A stretch of 64,000 nt of DNA from Curtobacterium sp. MCBD17_013 (GCF_003234565.1 NZ_QKTU01000003.1:124001-188000), one strand, 5' to 3'. Shown: positions 17,008 through 27,099, numbered from the stretch's first letter. The notes: generated from the letters alone by a model not told the origin. Numbers and translations: made by a program.

Positions 17008-18062
17008 GTGGTGCTCCGGTCGATGCGGGCCCGGAACAGCAGGTCCGGGCCGAGTTCCGTGGACGATGCGATGGTCAACCGCAGGCGGTCGTCCATGCTT
17101 CCCACGCCGAGGTCGTCGAGGGCCGTCCGTGGACCGCCGAGCAGGACCGGCGCCGTGTACACCAGCAGTTCGTCGGCGAGGCCGTGCCGGATGAGGGCGC
17201 TCGCGACCGTCGGACCGCCCTCCGCGAAGACGGTGTGCACCCCGAGGGGGCGGAGGGAGCGCAGCACTGCCTCGAGGTCGTGGCCCGGAACCGCGCGGAA
17301 GCCGCGGGGATGGCGACGCAGTGCGGCGTCGTCCGGCACCGCGCGGTCACCGACCACGACGGGCAGGGGCTGCACCGGCATGAGCTCGCCCGCGTCGCCC
17401 CGCGCGGTGAGGCTCGGATCGTCGGCGAGCACGGTACCGGTACCGACGAGCAGCGCATCGTGGTCCGCACGCTGCTCGTGGACGTGCTGCCGCGCGGCCG
17501 CCCCGGTGATCCACTTGCTCGAGCCGTCCGCCGCCGCGGCTCGGCCGTCGAGGCTCATGGCCCACTTCACCGTCACCCAGGGCCGGCCGAGTCGGACCGA
17601 GAGCAGCCAGCGCTCGAGGAACGACTCGGCCTCGTCCGCGAGGAGCCCGGACACGACGTCGACGCCCGCGGCGCGGAGGCGCGCGGCACCGCCGTGCGCG
17701 TGCTCGCCCGGGTCGTCGATCGCGTACACGACGCGGGTCACCCCGGCGTCGAGCAGAGCGACCGAGCACGGTCCGGTGCGGCCGACGTGGTCGCACGGCT
17801 CGAGCGTGACCACCATCGTCGCACCACGGGCCGCGCCCGGCGGGAGCGCCGACAGTGCGTCGACCTCGGCGTGGGGCGTGCCCGCACCACGGTGGTGTCC
17901 CTCGGCGAGCACGGAGCCGTCCGGCGCCAGGACGACGGCGCCGACGCGCGCGTGGTCGCCGACGCGCGGGCCCTCGGCCGCGAGTTCGAGCGCGCGGCGC
18001 ATGGCCCGCTCCTCGGCCGGGGAGACGGGTCCGGAGGGCGCGGTGCTCACCCGGTCGAGCAT
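17004..18062 (-). CDS. ribD: Bifunctional riboflavin deaminase/reductase
   Basis: The N-terminal deaminase domain (residues ~15-150) has the zinc signature HAEVDAL and PCDHVGRTGPC. The C-terminal reductase domain (about residue 165 on) starts with RPWVTVKWAMSLDGR and holds FAEGGPTVASALI. Together they deaminate and reduce the product of RibA. Length 352 is normal. GGGAG lies 7-8 nt before the start at 18062. A short GC hairpin (18072-18088) sits between this start and the upstream GNAT stop and may partly cover that ribosome site. No FMN riboswitch is visible in the 28-bp gap. Confidence 0.93.
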   Translation of the reverse strand: MLDRVSTAPSGPVSPAEERAMRRALELAAEGPRVGDHARVGAVVLAPDGSVLAEGHHRGAGTPHAEVDALSALPPGAARGATMVVTLEPCDHVGRTGPCSVALLDAGVTRVVYAIDDPGEHAHGGAARLRAAGVDVVSGLLADEAESFLERWLLSVRLGRPWVTVKWAMSLDGRAAAADGSSKWITGAAARQHVHEQRADHDALLVGTGTVLADDPSLTARGDAGELMPVQPLPVVVGDRAVPDDAALRRHPRGFRAVPGHDLEAVLRSLRPLGVHTVFAEGGPTVASALIRHGLADELLVYTAPVLLGGPRTALDDLGVGSMDDRLRLTIASSTELGPDLLFRARIDRSTT

Positions 18063-18090
18063 AGCGAGGCTCCCGGCCGCCGGCCGGGCG

Positions 18091-18657
18091 TCAGGCGTCG
18101 AGCGCGGCCGCGGGCCATGGCAGGTCCGAGGCCGATCGGCCGTCCGCTCGGAGCAGTCCCTTCCAGCAGGTCACGGGGGTGCCGTCACGGCCGGGGATGA
18201 GCCCGGGACCGGTCCCGGTGTAGGCGAACCCCGCCCGTCGCGCCACCGCGGCCGACGCCCGGTTGCCGACGAAGCACTCCCAGTACACGTCCTCGTGGCC
18301 CTGCTCGAACGCCCACCCGGTCACGAGCCGCACGGCCTCGGCCATGAGTCCGTGCCCGCGCGCCGAGGGCGCGAGCCAGAAGCCGATGTCGCGGTGCGCG
18401 GGCCGGAACGCCACGACGCCCTCGAGCCACGTGCTCGACGGCCGGCGGATCGCCCACGTGTACTCGCGGTCGGACGCCCAGCCCGGGCCGACCAGGGCGT
18501 CGACGAAGGCATGGGCGTCACGCGGCCCGTACGGCATCGGGATCGTCGTCCAGCGCGCGATCTCGGCGTCCTGGCATGCCTCGGTGATCGCGGGTGCGTC
18601 CGCCCGCGTCGGCATGTCGAGGCGGGCGACGGGGGACCGCAGCGTGACGGGGAGCAC
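18091..18657 (-). CDS. GNAT family N-acetyltransferase
   Basis: This 188-residue RimJ/RimL-like acetyltransferase starts with RLDMPTRADAPAITEAC. The acetyl-CoA loop is in WLAPSARGHGLMAEAVRLV (about residues 90-108), and the family's NRASAAVARRAGFAYTGTG segment follows near residue 130. The substrate is unknown: protein N-termini or small amines are possible. The GTG start at 18657 lies 16 bp after the trpS stop, so it is probably read from the trpS transcript; ribD follows 28 bp later. Confidence 0.85.
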   Translation of the reverse strand: MLPVTLRSPVARLDMPTRADAPAITEACQDAEIARWTTIPMPYGPRDAHAFVDALVGPGWASDREYTWAIRRPSSTWLEGVVAFRPAHRDIGFWLAPSARGHGLMAEAVRLVTGWAFEQGHEDVYWECFVGNRASAAVARRAGFAYTGTGPGLIPGRDGTPVTCWKGLLRADGRSASDLPWPAAALDA

Positions 18658-18673
18658 GTCCGGCGGGGACGGG

Positions 18674-19729
<1,056 letters not shown>

Positions 19730-20572
19730 TCAGACCTCGTAGTCGACGACCACGGGGGTGTGGTCGGACCATCGCTGGTCGTACGCGGCCGCGCGGTCCA
19801 CCGCGTACGCCGTGACCTTCGCCGCGAGCGCGGGCGTCGCCATCTGGTAGTCGATGCGCCAACCGGAGTCGTTGTCGAACGCCTGGCCGCGCCACGACCA
19901 CCACGTGTAGGGGCCGGGGACGTCGCCGGCCTGCTCCCGTCCGACGTCGACCCATCCGAGCCCGGTGCCGGTGGTGCCGTCGACGCAGTCCACCTGCTCG
20001 CCGGCGGCGCCGAGGAAGCGGTCGAAGTAGGCGCGCTCGCGGGGCAGGAAGCCGGCCCGCTTCACGTTGCCCTTCCAGTTCTTGATGTCGCGCTCGTCGT
20101 GCCCGACGTTGAGGTCGCCGACGACGACCGCGAGCTCGTTGTGCCGCTGCAGGGCCGGGAGGCGCTGCTCCATCGCGTCGAGGAAGCGCCACTTCTCGTC
20201 CTGCTTGGGGGTGTCGGCCTCGCCGGAGTGCACGTAGGTGCTCACCACCGTGACGACCGCGTCGCCGACCTCGTAGTCGGCCTCGAGCCACCGGCCCGCC
20301 GAGTCGAAGTCGTCCGGGCCGAGCTCGACACGGTGGATCCGGGCCCGGTCGCGCGAGGCGATCGCCACGCCCGCGCGGCCCTTCGCCGTCGCGGGGTCGT
20401 GCACGACGTTCCAGTCCTCGCCGAGGAGCTCCTGGAGGTCGTCGGTGGACGCACGGACCTCTTGCAGGGCGAGCACGTCGACGTCCCGCCCCTGCAGCCA
20501 GTCGCCCATGCCCTTGCGGAACGCGGCGCGGATGCCGTTGACGTTGACGGTCGCGAGACGCAGGCGGGTCAT
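19730..20572 (-). CDS. xth: Exodeoxyribonuclease III
   Basis: Xth is an AP endonuclease and 3'-5' exonuclease of base-excision repair. The 280 residues carry the EEP-fold motifs TVNVNGIRAA, LALQEVRAS (metal-binding Glu), YVHSGE, VVVGDLNVGHDERDIKNWKGN (shown in part) and the C-terminal WRIDYQMAT and SDHTPVV with the catalytic His. It starts with ATG 20572, seven nt after TAGGGT, with no Shine-Dalgarno, so a leaderless transcript is likely. Confidence 0.94.
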   Translation of the reverse strand: MTRLRLATVNVNGIRAAFRKGMGDWLQGRDVDVLALQEVRASTDDLQELLGEDWNVVHDPATAKGRAGVAIASRDRARIHRVELGPDDFDSAGRWLEADYEVGDAVVTVVSTYVHSGEADTPKQDEKWRFLDAMEQRLPALQRHNELAVVVGDLNVGHDERDIKNWKGNVKRAGFLPRERAYFDRFLGAAGEQVDCVDGTTGTGLGWVDVGREQAGDVPGPYTWWSWRGQAFDNDSGWRIDYQMATPALAAKVTAYAVDRAAAYDQRWSDHTPVVVDYEV

Positions 20573-20579
20573 GCGTCCA

Positions 20580-20585
20580 ACCCTA
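20580..20585 (-). promoter_or_regulatory. -10 box TAGGGT for xth, leaderless type
   Basis: On the minus strand TAGGGT ends 7 nt before the xth ATG. No clear -35 is seen. Confidence 0.5.
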
Positions 20586-20624
20586 GCGGCGGCCTCCGAC
20601 GGGGCCCGTCCCGGACGCGCGCCC

Positions 20625-20672
20625 CTGCCGGGAGGTCCGTGGCGGCGCCACCACGGGCCTCCCGGCCGGCAG
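20625..20672 (-). terminator. Long GC hairpin downstream of ptsH
   Basis: The arms (CTGCCG...GGAGGTCCGTGG against CCACGGGCCTCC...CGGCAG) pair over about 17 bp with a small bulge. It lies about 30 nt after the ptsH stop on the minus strand. There is no T-run. It contains the CCTCCCGGCCGG repeat at 20658-20669. Confidence 0.65.
20658..20669 (+). repeat. Dispersed 12-mer CCTCCCGGCCGG (intergenic copy)
   Basis: Exact copy of the repeat, here forming one arm of the ptsH terminator-like hairpin. Confidence 0.6.
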
Positions 20673-20701
20673 GTGGCGCGACGCGGCCCGCGCGGCCGCG
20701 G

Positions 20702-20974
20702 TCAGGCCGCGTCGTGGTCGGTCTGCAGGAAGGTCACGAGTGCGTCGGCGGTCGCGTCGGCGTCGTCGCCCGTGACCGTGAGCGTGACCTCGTCGCCGTT
20801 CTCGACGCCGAGCCCGAGGAGACCGAGGATGCTGCCCGCGTTGGCCGACTTGTCGCCCTTGGCGATCGTGACCTGGTGACCGGACGCCGTGACGTTCTGC
20901 ACGAACAGCGAAGCGGGCCGCGCGTGCAGCCCCGATCCGCTGGCGACGGTGACGGTGCGGGTGGCTTCGGACAT
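20702..20974 (-). CDS. ptsH: PTS phosphocarrier protein HPr
   Basis: HPr passes phosphate from enzyme I to the sugar-specific EIIA proteins. The 90 residues include the active-site His17 in GLHARPAS and Ser48 in NAGSILGLLGLGV, the position that HPr kinase modifies in Firmicutes (no such kinase is seen here). CAGGAG precedes the start. It lies 97 bp after the deoR stop on the same strand. TACCAT (21023-21028, minus) in that gap could give it an extra promoter. Its partner ptsI is on the other strand of the same locus. Confidence 0.95.
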   Translation of the reverse strand: MSEATRTVTVASGSGLHARPASLFVQNVTASGHQVTIAKGDKSANAGSILGLLGLGVENGDEVTLTVTGDDADATADALVTFLQTDHDAA

Positions 20975-21071
20975 CGGAACTCCTGTCTCGATCGGACGCG
21001 TGGTCCGGGTGGATGCGCCCTCATGGTAGCGAGCGCGGCCGGTGTGGCCGTGGACGGTCGCGGCCGACGGG

Positions 21072-21842
21072 TCAGTCCCGTCCGGGCCAGAAGACCTCGG
21101 TGCCGGCGGCCTCGACCTCGCGCACGAGGTCGAGGTTGACCGCGGGGTCGGTGATGATCGTGTCGATCGCGGCGAGCGGTGCCACGCGCCCGAACTCCTC
21201 GCGGCCGAACTTCGAGTGGTCGGCGAGCAGGATGCTCCGCCGCGCGGCCTTGATGAGCGCGGTCTTCACGGCGGCCTCCGCCATGTTGTGCGTCGTCAGG
21301 CCCCGCTCGGGTGTGATGCCGTTGATGCTGAGGAAGGCGACGTCGACGCTCACCATGCCGACGAGCTGGTGGGTCCACGTGCCGACGCCCGCGAGGGAGT
21401 CGCTCCGGATGTTCCCGCCGAGGAAGTGCAGGTCGATCCCGGGCCGGTTGGCGACCGCCATCGCCACCGGCAGCGAGTGCGTCACGACGGTGAGCCCGCG
21501 GTCGGTCGGCAGCATCTCGGCGAGGCAGATGGTCGAGGTGCCCGCGTCGATGATGATCGAGCCGCCCTCGGGCAGTTCGTCGAGCGCGGCCTCGGCGATC
21601 ACCATCTTCTCGGCCGTGTTGATGCCGCCGCGGTCGCCCACGCCCGCGTGGATCGTGATCCGCTCGACCGGGATCGCGCCGCCGTGCGCGCGCCGGACGA
21701 GGCCGCGCCGTTCGAGGCTCGTGAGGTCGCGGCGGATCGTCTCGGGCGTGACCGCGAGGAGTTCGGCGAGGTCCTTGACGTCGACCCGCCCCTGCGCGCG
21801 CGCCTGCTCGACGATGCGCTGGTGACGTTCTGGTGCGTACAT
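21072..21842 (-). CDS. DeoR/GlpR family transcriptional regulator
   Basis: The 256-residue protein has an N-terminal winged helix, with VDVKDLAELLAVTPETIRRDL (residues 20-40, shown in part) and the family signature [13 protein letters not shown]. The DeoR C-terminal sugar-phosphate sensor domain follows, with DAGTST, TVVTHS, FLGGN and the lysine-containing ADHSKFGRE motif. Such proteins usually sense sugar phosphates. Its position opposite ptsI-mtlA-mtlF-mtlD makes it the likely regulator of the mannitol PTS and of itself. The promoter overlaps that of ptsI. Confidence 0.92.
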   Translation of the reverse strand: MYAPERHQRIVEQARAQGRVDVKDLAELLAVTPETIRRDLTSLERRGLVRRAHGGAIPVERITIHAGVGDRGGINTAEKMVIAEAALDELPEGGSIIIDAGTSTICLAEMLPTDRGLTVVTHSLPVAMAVANRPGIDLHFLGGNIRSDSLAGVGTWTHQLVGMVSVDVAFLSINGITPERGLTTHNMAEAAVKTALIKAARRSILLADHSKFGREEFGRVAPLAAIDTIITDPAVNLDLVREVEAAGTEVFWPGRD

Positions 21843-21860
21843 CGGACCTCGGAGTGGGCG

Positions 21861-21931
21861 AAACGGGCATCGACCGACGTCCCCGGGGCCCGGTTGGCCG
21901 GGGCGGGGGGAGTCAGACGCAAACGGGCATC
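21861..21931. repeat. Direct repeat AAACGGGCATC, two copies 60 bp apart
   Basis: Copies at 21861-21871 and 21921-21931 lie in the deoR leader, downstream of its -10 box. They could be regulator half-sites; no inverted copy is seen. Confidence 0.4.
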
Positions 21932-21941
21932 TGTTTCTGCA

Positions 21942-21989
21942 TTTTTATCCCCGGATTTGTTTGTTTGTCAATCCGAATCGATGTATGGT
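21942..21989. promoter_or_regulatory. Overlapping divergent promoters of deoR and ptsI
   Basis: Minus strand: TTGACA (21966-21971), 18 bp, TAAAAA (21942-21947) for deoR. Plus strand: TTGTTT (21961-21966), 17 bp, TATGGT (21984-21989) for ptsI. The two -35 boxes share a base. The stretch is markedly AT-rich (for example TTTGTTTGTTTGTCAA) in an otherwise GC-rich window, as expected for a regulated promoter. Confidence 0.6.
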
Positions 21990-22069
21990 CGTCGCAGCGC
22001 GCCGCCCGTGCGCCGTCGTCCAGCCCCACCGCACCGCCTGATCTGCGCGATGAGATGAAGGAGTCTCGA

Positions 22070-23725
22070 ATGTCCGAACTGCCCGGAACCGGGGTGGGCC
22101 GCGGCGTCGCGCTCGGACCCGTGCTGCGCATGCCCGAGCCCCTCGGCGCTCCGTCGTCGGCACCGCTCGACGGTCCGGTCGAGGCCGCGGACGCCGCCGT
22201 GCACGAGGCCGTGGCCGCGGTCGCCGACGACCTGACGAAGCGCGGCGCGCTCGCCGGTGGCGACGCCCAGGCCGTGCTCGAGGCCCAGGCGCTCATGGCG
22301 CAGGACCCGACGCTGCTCGACGACGTCCACACCCGGATCAGCGGTGGCGCGAACGCGGAGCGCGCCGTGCACGACGCGTTCGCCGCGTTCCAGGACATCC
22401 TCGCCGCGATGGGCGGCTACATGGGGGAGCGGGCGGCCGACCTCGGCGACGTGTCCCAGCGCATCATCGCGAAGCTCCGTGGGGTGCCCGCACCGGGCGT
22501 GCCCGACTCGGACACCCCGTTCGTCCTGGTCGCGCGCGACCTCGCCCCGGCGGACACCGCCCTGCTCGACCTCGACAAGGTGCTCGCGCTCGTCACGAGC
22601 GACGGCGGCCCCACCTCGCACACCGCGATCCTCGCCCGGGCGAAGGGCATCACGGCGATCGTCGGCGTCGAGGGCGCCGCGGACCTCGTCGACGGCCAGA
22701 CGGTCGTCGTCGACGCCGCCGCCGGCGTGGTCGTCACCGACCCCGATCCCGACCTCGTCACCGCGACGGAGGCCCGGATCGCCGAGCGTCTCGCCGCGGC
22801 CGACCGACCGGTCACCCCCGGCGCGCTCGCCGACGGCACGCTCGTGCCGCTCCTGGCGAACCTCGGCAACCCCGCCGATGCCGCGGGCGCCGTCGCGCTC
22901 GGTGCCGAGGGCGTCGGCCTGTTCCGCACCGAGTTCCTGTTCCTCGACTCGCCGACCGCACCGACCGTGGAGGCGCAGCGTCAGGCCTACGTGCAGCTGC
23001 TGTCCGCGTTCCCCGGCAAGAAGGTCGTCGTCCGCGCGCTCGACGCGGGGGCGGACAAGCCGCTGTCGTTCCTGACCGACCAGGACGAGGAGAACCCCGC
23101 GCTCGGTCGCCGTGGCCTCCGGGCGCTGCGACACCACGAGGCGGTCCTCCGTGACCAGCTCACCGCGCTCGTCCAGGCCGACGCCGAGACCGAGGCGGAC
23201 CTCTGGGTGATGGCGCCGATGGTGGCGGACGCCGAGGAGACCGCGTACTTCGTGTCCCTGGCCCGCGAGCTCGGTGTCCGGACCGCGGGTGTCATGGCCG
23301 AGGTGCCGTCGCTCGCGCTCCTCGCCGAGCAGGTGTTCCAGCAGGCGGACTTCGTCTCCATCGGCACGAACGACCTGACGCAGTACACGCTCGCCGCGGA
23401 CCGTCTGCTCGGGTCCGTCGCCTCCTACCAGGACCCGTGGCACCCCGCGGTGTTGCGCCTCGTCGCCCAGCTCGGTGCTGCCGGGCGCGACGCGGGCAAG
23501 GCCGTGGGGATCTGCGGCGAGGCCGCGGCCGACCCGCTGCTCGCCGTCGTCCTCGTCGGTCTCGGCGCCACCACGCTCTCCATGACCCCCGCCGCCCTCG
23601 CGGACGTGCGCGCCGAACTCGGCCAGCACACCCTCGAGCAGGCGCGCGAGATGGCCCGGGCCGCGCTCGCCGCCCCGTCCGCCGCGGCCGCACGTGCCGC
23701 TGCGACGTCGGCGCACGTCGCCTGA
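22070..23725 (+). CDS. ptsI: Phosphoenolpyruvate-protein phosphotransferase (PTS enzyme I)
   Basis: Enzyme I takes phosphate from PEP to HPr, the first step of all PTS uptake. The product has 551 residues from ATG 22070, supported by AAGGAG 6 nt upstream; the frame upstream to 21833 is non-coding promoter. The active-site His184 is in GGPTSHTAILARAKG. The PEP-binding barrel has FRTEFLF, VVRALDAGADK, SIGTNDLTQY and the C-terminal Cys motif GICGEAAADP. It heads the mtl operon and is divergent from deoR-ptsH. Confidence 0.96.
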   Translation: MSELPGTGVGRGVALGPVLRMPEPLGAPSSAPLDGPVEAADAAVHEAVAAVADDLTKRGALAGGDAQAVLEAQALMAQDPTLLDDVHTRISGGANAERAVHDAFAAFQDILAAMGGYMGERAADLGDVSQRIIAKLRGVPAPGVPDSDTPFVLVARDLAPADTALLDLDKVLALVTSDGGPTSHTAILARAKGITAIVGVEGAADLVDGQTVVVDAAAGVVVTDPDPDLVTATEARIAERLAAADRPVTPGALADGTLVPLLANLGNPADAAGAVALGAEGVGLFRTEFLFLDSPTAPTVEAQRQAYVQLLSAFPGKKVVVRALDAGADKPLSFLTDQDEENPALGRRGLRALRHHEAVLRDQLTALVQADAETEADLWVMAPMVADAEETAYFVSLARELGVRTAGVMAEVPSLALLAEQVFQQADFVSIGTNDLTQYTLAADRLLGSVASYQDPWHPAVLRLVAQLGAAGRDAGKAVGICGEAAADPLLAVVLVGLGATTLSMTPAALADVRAELGQHTLEQAREMARAALAAPSAAAARAAATSAHVA

Positions 23726-23783
23726 CCTCCCCGTCCCGTTCCCTCCGATCCGTTCCCACGAACCCACACCAGAAAGAACGCAC

Positions 23784-25343
23784 ATGACAACGACGTCCGT
23801 CGCAGCGACCGGCGCCCCCGCACAGAAGCGGGGCGGCGGTCGGGTCGCCGTCCAGAAGTTCGGCGCCTTCCTCTCCGGCATGGTGATGCCGAACATCGCG
23901 ATCTTCATCGCGTGGGGCATCATCACCGCCTTCTTCATCCAGACCGGCTGGACTCCCGTCGGCGTCCTCGGCGGCTTCGGCACCACGCACGGCGTCGCGA
24001 ACGTCGGCGTGGTCGGCCCGATCCTCACCTACCTCATCCCGCTCGCGATCGCGATCCAGGGTGGCCGGATGGTCTACGACATCCGCGGTGCGGTCGTCGG
24101 CTCGATCTTCACCATGGGCGTCATCCTCGGCGCGTCGGGCACGACGATGATCCTCGGCGCGATGATCTGCGGCCCGCTCGGCGCGTACCTCATCAAGCAG
24201 GTGGACCGCATCTGGGACGGCAAGATCAAGCCGGGCTTCGAGATGCTCGTGAACAACTACGCGGCCGGCATCCTCGGCTTCGGGTTGTTCATGGTCGGCT
24301 TCTTCTGGCTGTCCTGGATCTTCCTCCGCATCGCGGACGGCCTCGGTGCCGCCGTCGAGTGGCTGGTGCACGCGCACCTGCTGCCGCTCGCGAGCGTCAT
24401 CATCGAGCCGGCGAAGGTCTTCTTCCTCAACAACGCGATCAACCACGGCGTGCTCGACCAGCTCGGCGCGCAGCAGGTCCAGCAGTCCGGCAAGTCGATC
24501 CTGTTCCTCCTCGAGGCGAACCCCGGCCCCGGTCTCGGCATCCTCCTCGCCTTCACCTTCTTCGGTGTCGGCGTCGCGCGGTCGACGGCTCCCGGCGCGA
24601 TCCTCATCCAGTTCTTCGGTGGCATCCACGAGATCTACTTCCCGTACGTGCTGCAGAAGCCGATCCTGTTCATCGCCGTCATCCTCGGTGGTGCGACCGG
24701 TGTCGCCACGAACGTCACGTTCGGGTCCGGTCTCGTCGCCCCGGCCTCGCCCGGTTCGATCCTCGCGGTGCTCTTCAACACCTCGCGGGACAGCTACGTC
24801 GGCGTCATCCTCTCCGTCGTCCTGTCGGCGCTCGTGTCCGGCGCCGTCGCGTCCTTCTTCCTCATCTCGACCCGCAAGCGGGACCTGGCCGCCGGTGGTG
24901 GCGACATGAGCGACGCCCTCGCCCGCATGCAGGCGAACAAGGGCCGCGACGTCAACGCGGCGACCGCGGGCATCTTCGGCTCGAACGCCCCGGCGAACGA
25001 GGAGGAGACCGAGTCGTCCTTCGGCGGCGTCGGTTCCGCGACGGGCACCGCCACCGCCACGCGCGTCCAGAACGTCGTGTTCGCCTGCGACGCCGGCATG
25101 GGCTCGAGTGCCATGGGCGCGAGTGTCCTGCGGAACAAGATCAAGAAGGCCGGTATCGAGGGCGTCACGGTCGTCAACAAGGCGATCGCGAACCTCTCGG
25201 GTGACGAGGACCTCATCATCACCCAGGAGGAGCTCACCGACCGGGCGAAGCAGAAGAACCCGAACGCGCAGCACGTGTCGGTCGGTAACTTCATGAACGC
25301 GCCCCAGTACGACCAGGTCGTCGACCAGCTGAAGCAGCAGTAA
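23784..25343 (+). CDS. mtlA: Mannitol-specific PTS EIICB component
   Basis: This is the membrane permease and EIIB kinase domain for mannitol, which enters as mannitol-1-phosphate. The 519 residues start at ATG 23784 after AAAGAACG. The EIIC part (about residues 25-370) has the substrate-site motif GGIHEIYFPYVLQKP. A linker of ~60 residues follows. The EIIB domain has the phosphorylated Cys435 in VFACDAGMGSSAMGA. The EIIA domain is on a separate protein (MtlF). A 15-bp perfect hairpin lies between mtlA and mtlF. Confidence 0.94.
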   Translation: MTTTSVAATGAPAQKRGGGRVAVQKFGAFLSGMVMPNIAIFIAWGIITAFFIQTGWTPVGVLGGFGTTHGVANVGVVGPILTYLIPLAIAIQGGRMVYDIRGAVVGSIFTMGVILGASGTTMILGAMICGPLGAYLIKQVDRIWDGKIKPGFEMLVNNYAAGILGFGLFMVGFFWLSWIFLRIADGLGAAVEWLVHAHLLPLASVIIEPAKVFFLNNAINHGVLDQLGAQQVQQSGKSILFLLEANPGPGLGILLAFTFFGVGVARSTAPGAILIQFFGGIHEIYFPYVLQKPILFIAVILGGATGVATNVTFGSGLVAPASPGSILAVLFNTSRDSYVGVILSVVLSALVSGAVASFFLISTRKRDLAAGGGDMSDALARMQANKGRDVNAATAGIFGSNAPANEEETESSFGGVGSATGTATATRVQNVVFACDAGMGSSAMGASVLRNKIKKAGIEGVTVVNKAIANLSGDEDLIITQEELTDRAKQKNPNAQHVSVGNFMNAPQYDQVVDQLKQQ

Positions 25344-25368
25344 CCGCACCACACGGCACCACACCCAC

Positions 25369-25405
25369 GGGGCGGGGGAACGCGGACGACGCGTTCCCCC
25401 GCCCC
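25369..25405 (+). terminator. 15-bp perfect hairpin between mtlA and mtlF
   Basis: GGGGCGGGGGAACGC (25369-25383) pairs fully with 25391-25405 around a 7-nt loop. There is no T-run. It is inside an operon, so it may be an attenuator or an mRNA-stability structure rather than a full stop. Confidence 0.75.
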
Positions 25406-25431
25406 ACAGCCACGAACAAGGAGAACCACCG

Positions 25432-25869
25432 ATGCCCGTCCTGCAGGAGAGCCAGATCCGGATCCACACCGAGGACACCGCTCCGACCAAGACGGAGGCG
25501 ATGAAGGAGGCGGCCGACATCCTCGAGGCCGCCGGTGCGGTCACGGGGGACTACTACCCCGCCATGCTCGAGCGCGAGAAGAGCGTGTCCACCTACATGG
25601 GCAACTTCCTGGCGATCCCGCACGGCACGAACGAGGCGAAGGACGCCATCAAGACGTCCGCGCTGTCGTTCATCCGCTACGCGTCGCCCATCGACTGGGA
25701 CGGCAACGAGGTGCGATTCGTCGTCGGCATCGCCGGCGTCAACAACGAGCACCTCGACATCCTGTCGAAGATCGCGATCGTGTTCTCGGACGAGGACCAG
25801 GTGCAGGCGCTCACCGAGGCACCCGACGCCGGGGCGATCATGGCGATCCTCGGCGAGGTGAACGAGTGA
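25432..25869 (+). CDS. mtlF: Mannitol-specific PTS EIIA component
   Basis: EIIA carries phosphate from HPr to the EIIB domain of MtlA. The 145-residue protein has the active-site His64 in [10 protein letters not shown] and the later motif [15 protein letters not shown], as in the mannitol/fructose EIIA family. AAGGAGAACC precedes ATG 25432. The GTG of mtlD overlaps its stop by 4 bp (GTGA). Confidence 0.94.
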   Translation: MPVLQESQIRIHTEDTAPTKTEAMKEAADILEAAGAVTGDYYPAMLEREKSVSTYMGNFLAIPHGTNEAKDAIKTSALSFIRYASPIDWDGNEVRFVVGIAGVNNEHLDILSKIAIVFSDEDQVQALTEAPDAGAIMAILGEVNE

Positions 25870-27017
25870 GCGTCGCCCTCCACTTCGGTGCCGGCAACAT
25901 CGGGCGCGGCTTCGTCGGGCTCCTGCTCCACGAGGCCGGGTACGAGGTCGTCTTCGCCGACGTCGCCGCGCCGCTCATCGACGCGCTCGCGGCCGCCGAC
26001 TCGTACACGGTGCACGAGGTCGGCGCCGGTGCGCAGGACCACGTCGTGACGGGCTTCCGCGCGGTGAACAGCGCTCAGGACGAGGCCGGCGTGGTCGCCG
26101 AGGTGGCCGCGGCCGACGTCGTCACCTGCGCCGTCGGGCCCACCGTGCTCCGGTTCATCGCCCCGGTCATCGCGCGCGGCCTCGTCGAGCGCGACCCGGA
26201 GGCAGCGCCGCTCGCCGTGATGGCGTGCGAGAACGCGATCAACGCGACCGACCGCCTCCGCGAGTTCATCGTCGACGCACTGCCCGAGGGCGAGCGGGAC
26301 GCGGCGCTCGCCAAGGCGGTGTTCGCGAACACCGCCGTCGACCGCATCGTCCCGGCACAGCCGGCCGACGCGGGCCTCGACGTCACCGTCGAGACCTACT
26401 TCGAGTGGGCGATCGACCGCACGCCGTTCGCCGGCACGGAGCCCACGATCCCCGGAGCGCACTACGTCGACGGGCTCGCCGCGTCGATCGAGCGGAAGCT
26501 CTTCACCGTCAACACCGGGCACGCGACCGTGGCCTACCACGGGTACCTCGCCGGTGCGGACAAGATCTCGGACGCGATCGCGATCCCCGCGGTCCGGTCG
26601 GCCCTCGAGTCCGTGCTCGGCGAGACGAGCGACCTGCTCGTCCGTCGGCACGAGCTCGACCCCGAGGTGCACCGCGCCTACGTGACGGCCATCATCGCCC
26701 GCTTCGAGAACCCGCACCTGCCCGACACGGTGACGCGGGTCGGGCGGCAGCCGCTCCGCAAGCTCTCGCGCGACGAGCGCTTCGTGTCGCCCGGGGCTGC
26801 CCTCGCCGAGGAGGGCGTCGAGCCGACCGCGCTGCTCGACGCCATGGGCGCCGCGCTCCGCTTCGACGTCCCGGACGACGAGCAGAGTGTCGAACTCCAG
26901 GCCCTGCTCCGATCGGATGCCTCGGACACGGACGCCGCGCAGCAGATCACCGGTCTGGAGGCCGGACACCCGTTCCTCGCACCGTTCACCGACCGCGTGG
27001 CCGCGGTCCGCGCCTGA
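25866..27017 (+). CDS. mtlD: Mannitol-1-phosphate 5-dehydrogenase
   Basis: MtlD oxidises mannitol-1-phosphate to fructose-6-phosphate with NAD. The 383 residues start with the Rossmann motif [13 protein letters not shown]. The polyol dehydrogenase signature [10 protein letters not shown] is near residue 213 and holds the catalytic Lys and His region. ACENAINAT and PALPEG-like segments fit the family. Translation is coupled to mtlF. A GC hairpin at 27064-27099 ends the operon. Confidence 0.95.
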   Translation: MSVALHFGAGNIGRGFVGLLLHEAGYEVVFADVAAPLIDALAAADSYTVHEVGAGAQDHVVTGFRAVNSAQDEAGVVAEVAAADVVTCAVGPTVLRFIAPVIARGLVERDPEAAPLAVMACENAINATDRLREFIVDALPEGERDAALAKAVFANTAVDRIVPAQPADAGLDVTVETYFEWAIDRTPFAGTEPTIPGAHYVDGLAASIERKLFTVNTGHATVAYHGYLAGADKISDAIAIPAVRSALESVLGETSDLLVRRHELDPEVHRAYVTAIIARFENPHLPDTVTRVGRQPLRKLSRDERFVSPGAALAEEGVEPTALLDAMGAALRFDVPDDEQSVELQALLRSDASDTDAAQQITGLEAGHPFLAPFTDRVAAVRA

Positions 27018-27063
27018 CGCGGAGCCGTATCCCGCACCGACGCAGGCCCGCACCGAGCCAGCT

Positions 27064-27099
27064 CGACGGCCGCCGTCCCTCCCGGGCCGGCGGCCGTCG
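27064..27099 (+). terminator. Terminator hairpin after mtlD
   Basis: CGACGGCCGCC (27064-27074) pairs with 27089-27099 over 11 bp around a 14-nt loop that contains the CCTCCCGG repeat core. It lies 46 nt after the mtlD stop. Confidence 0.75.

Noticed and set aside
18063-18090. FMN riboswitch before ribD
   Set aside because: The gap is 28 bp and holds only a small GC hairpin; far too short for an FMN aptamer.
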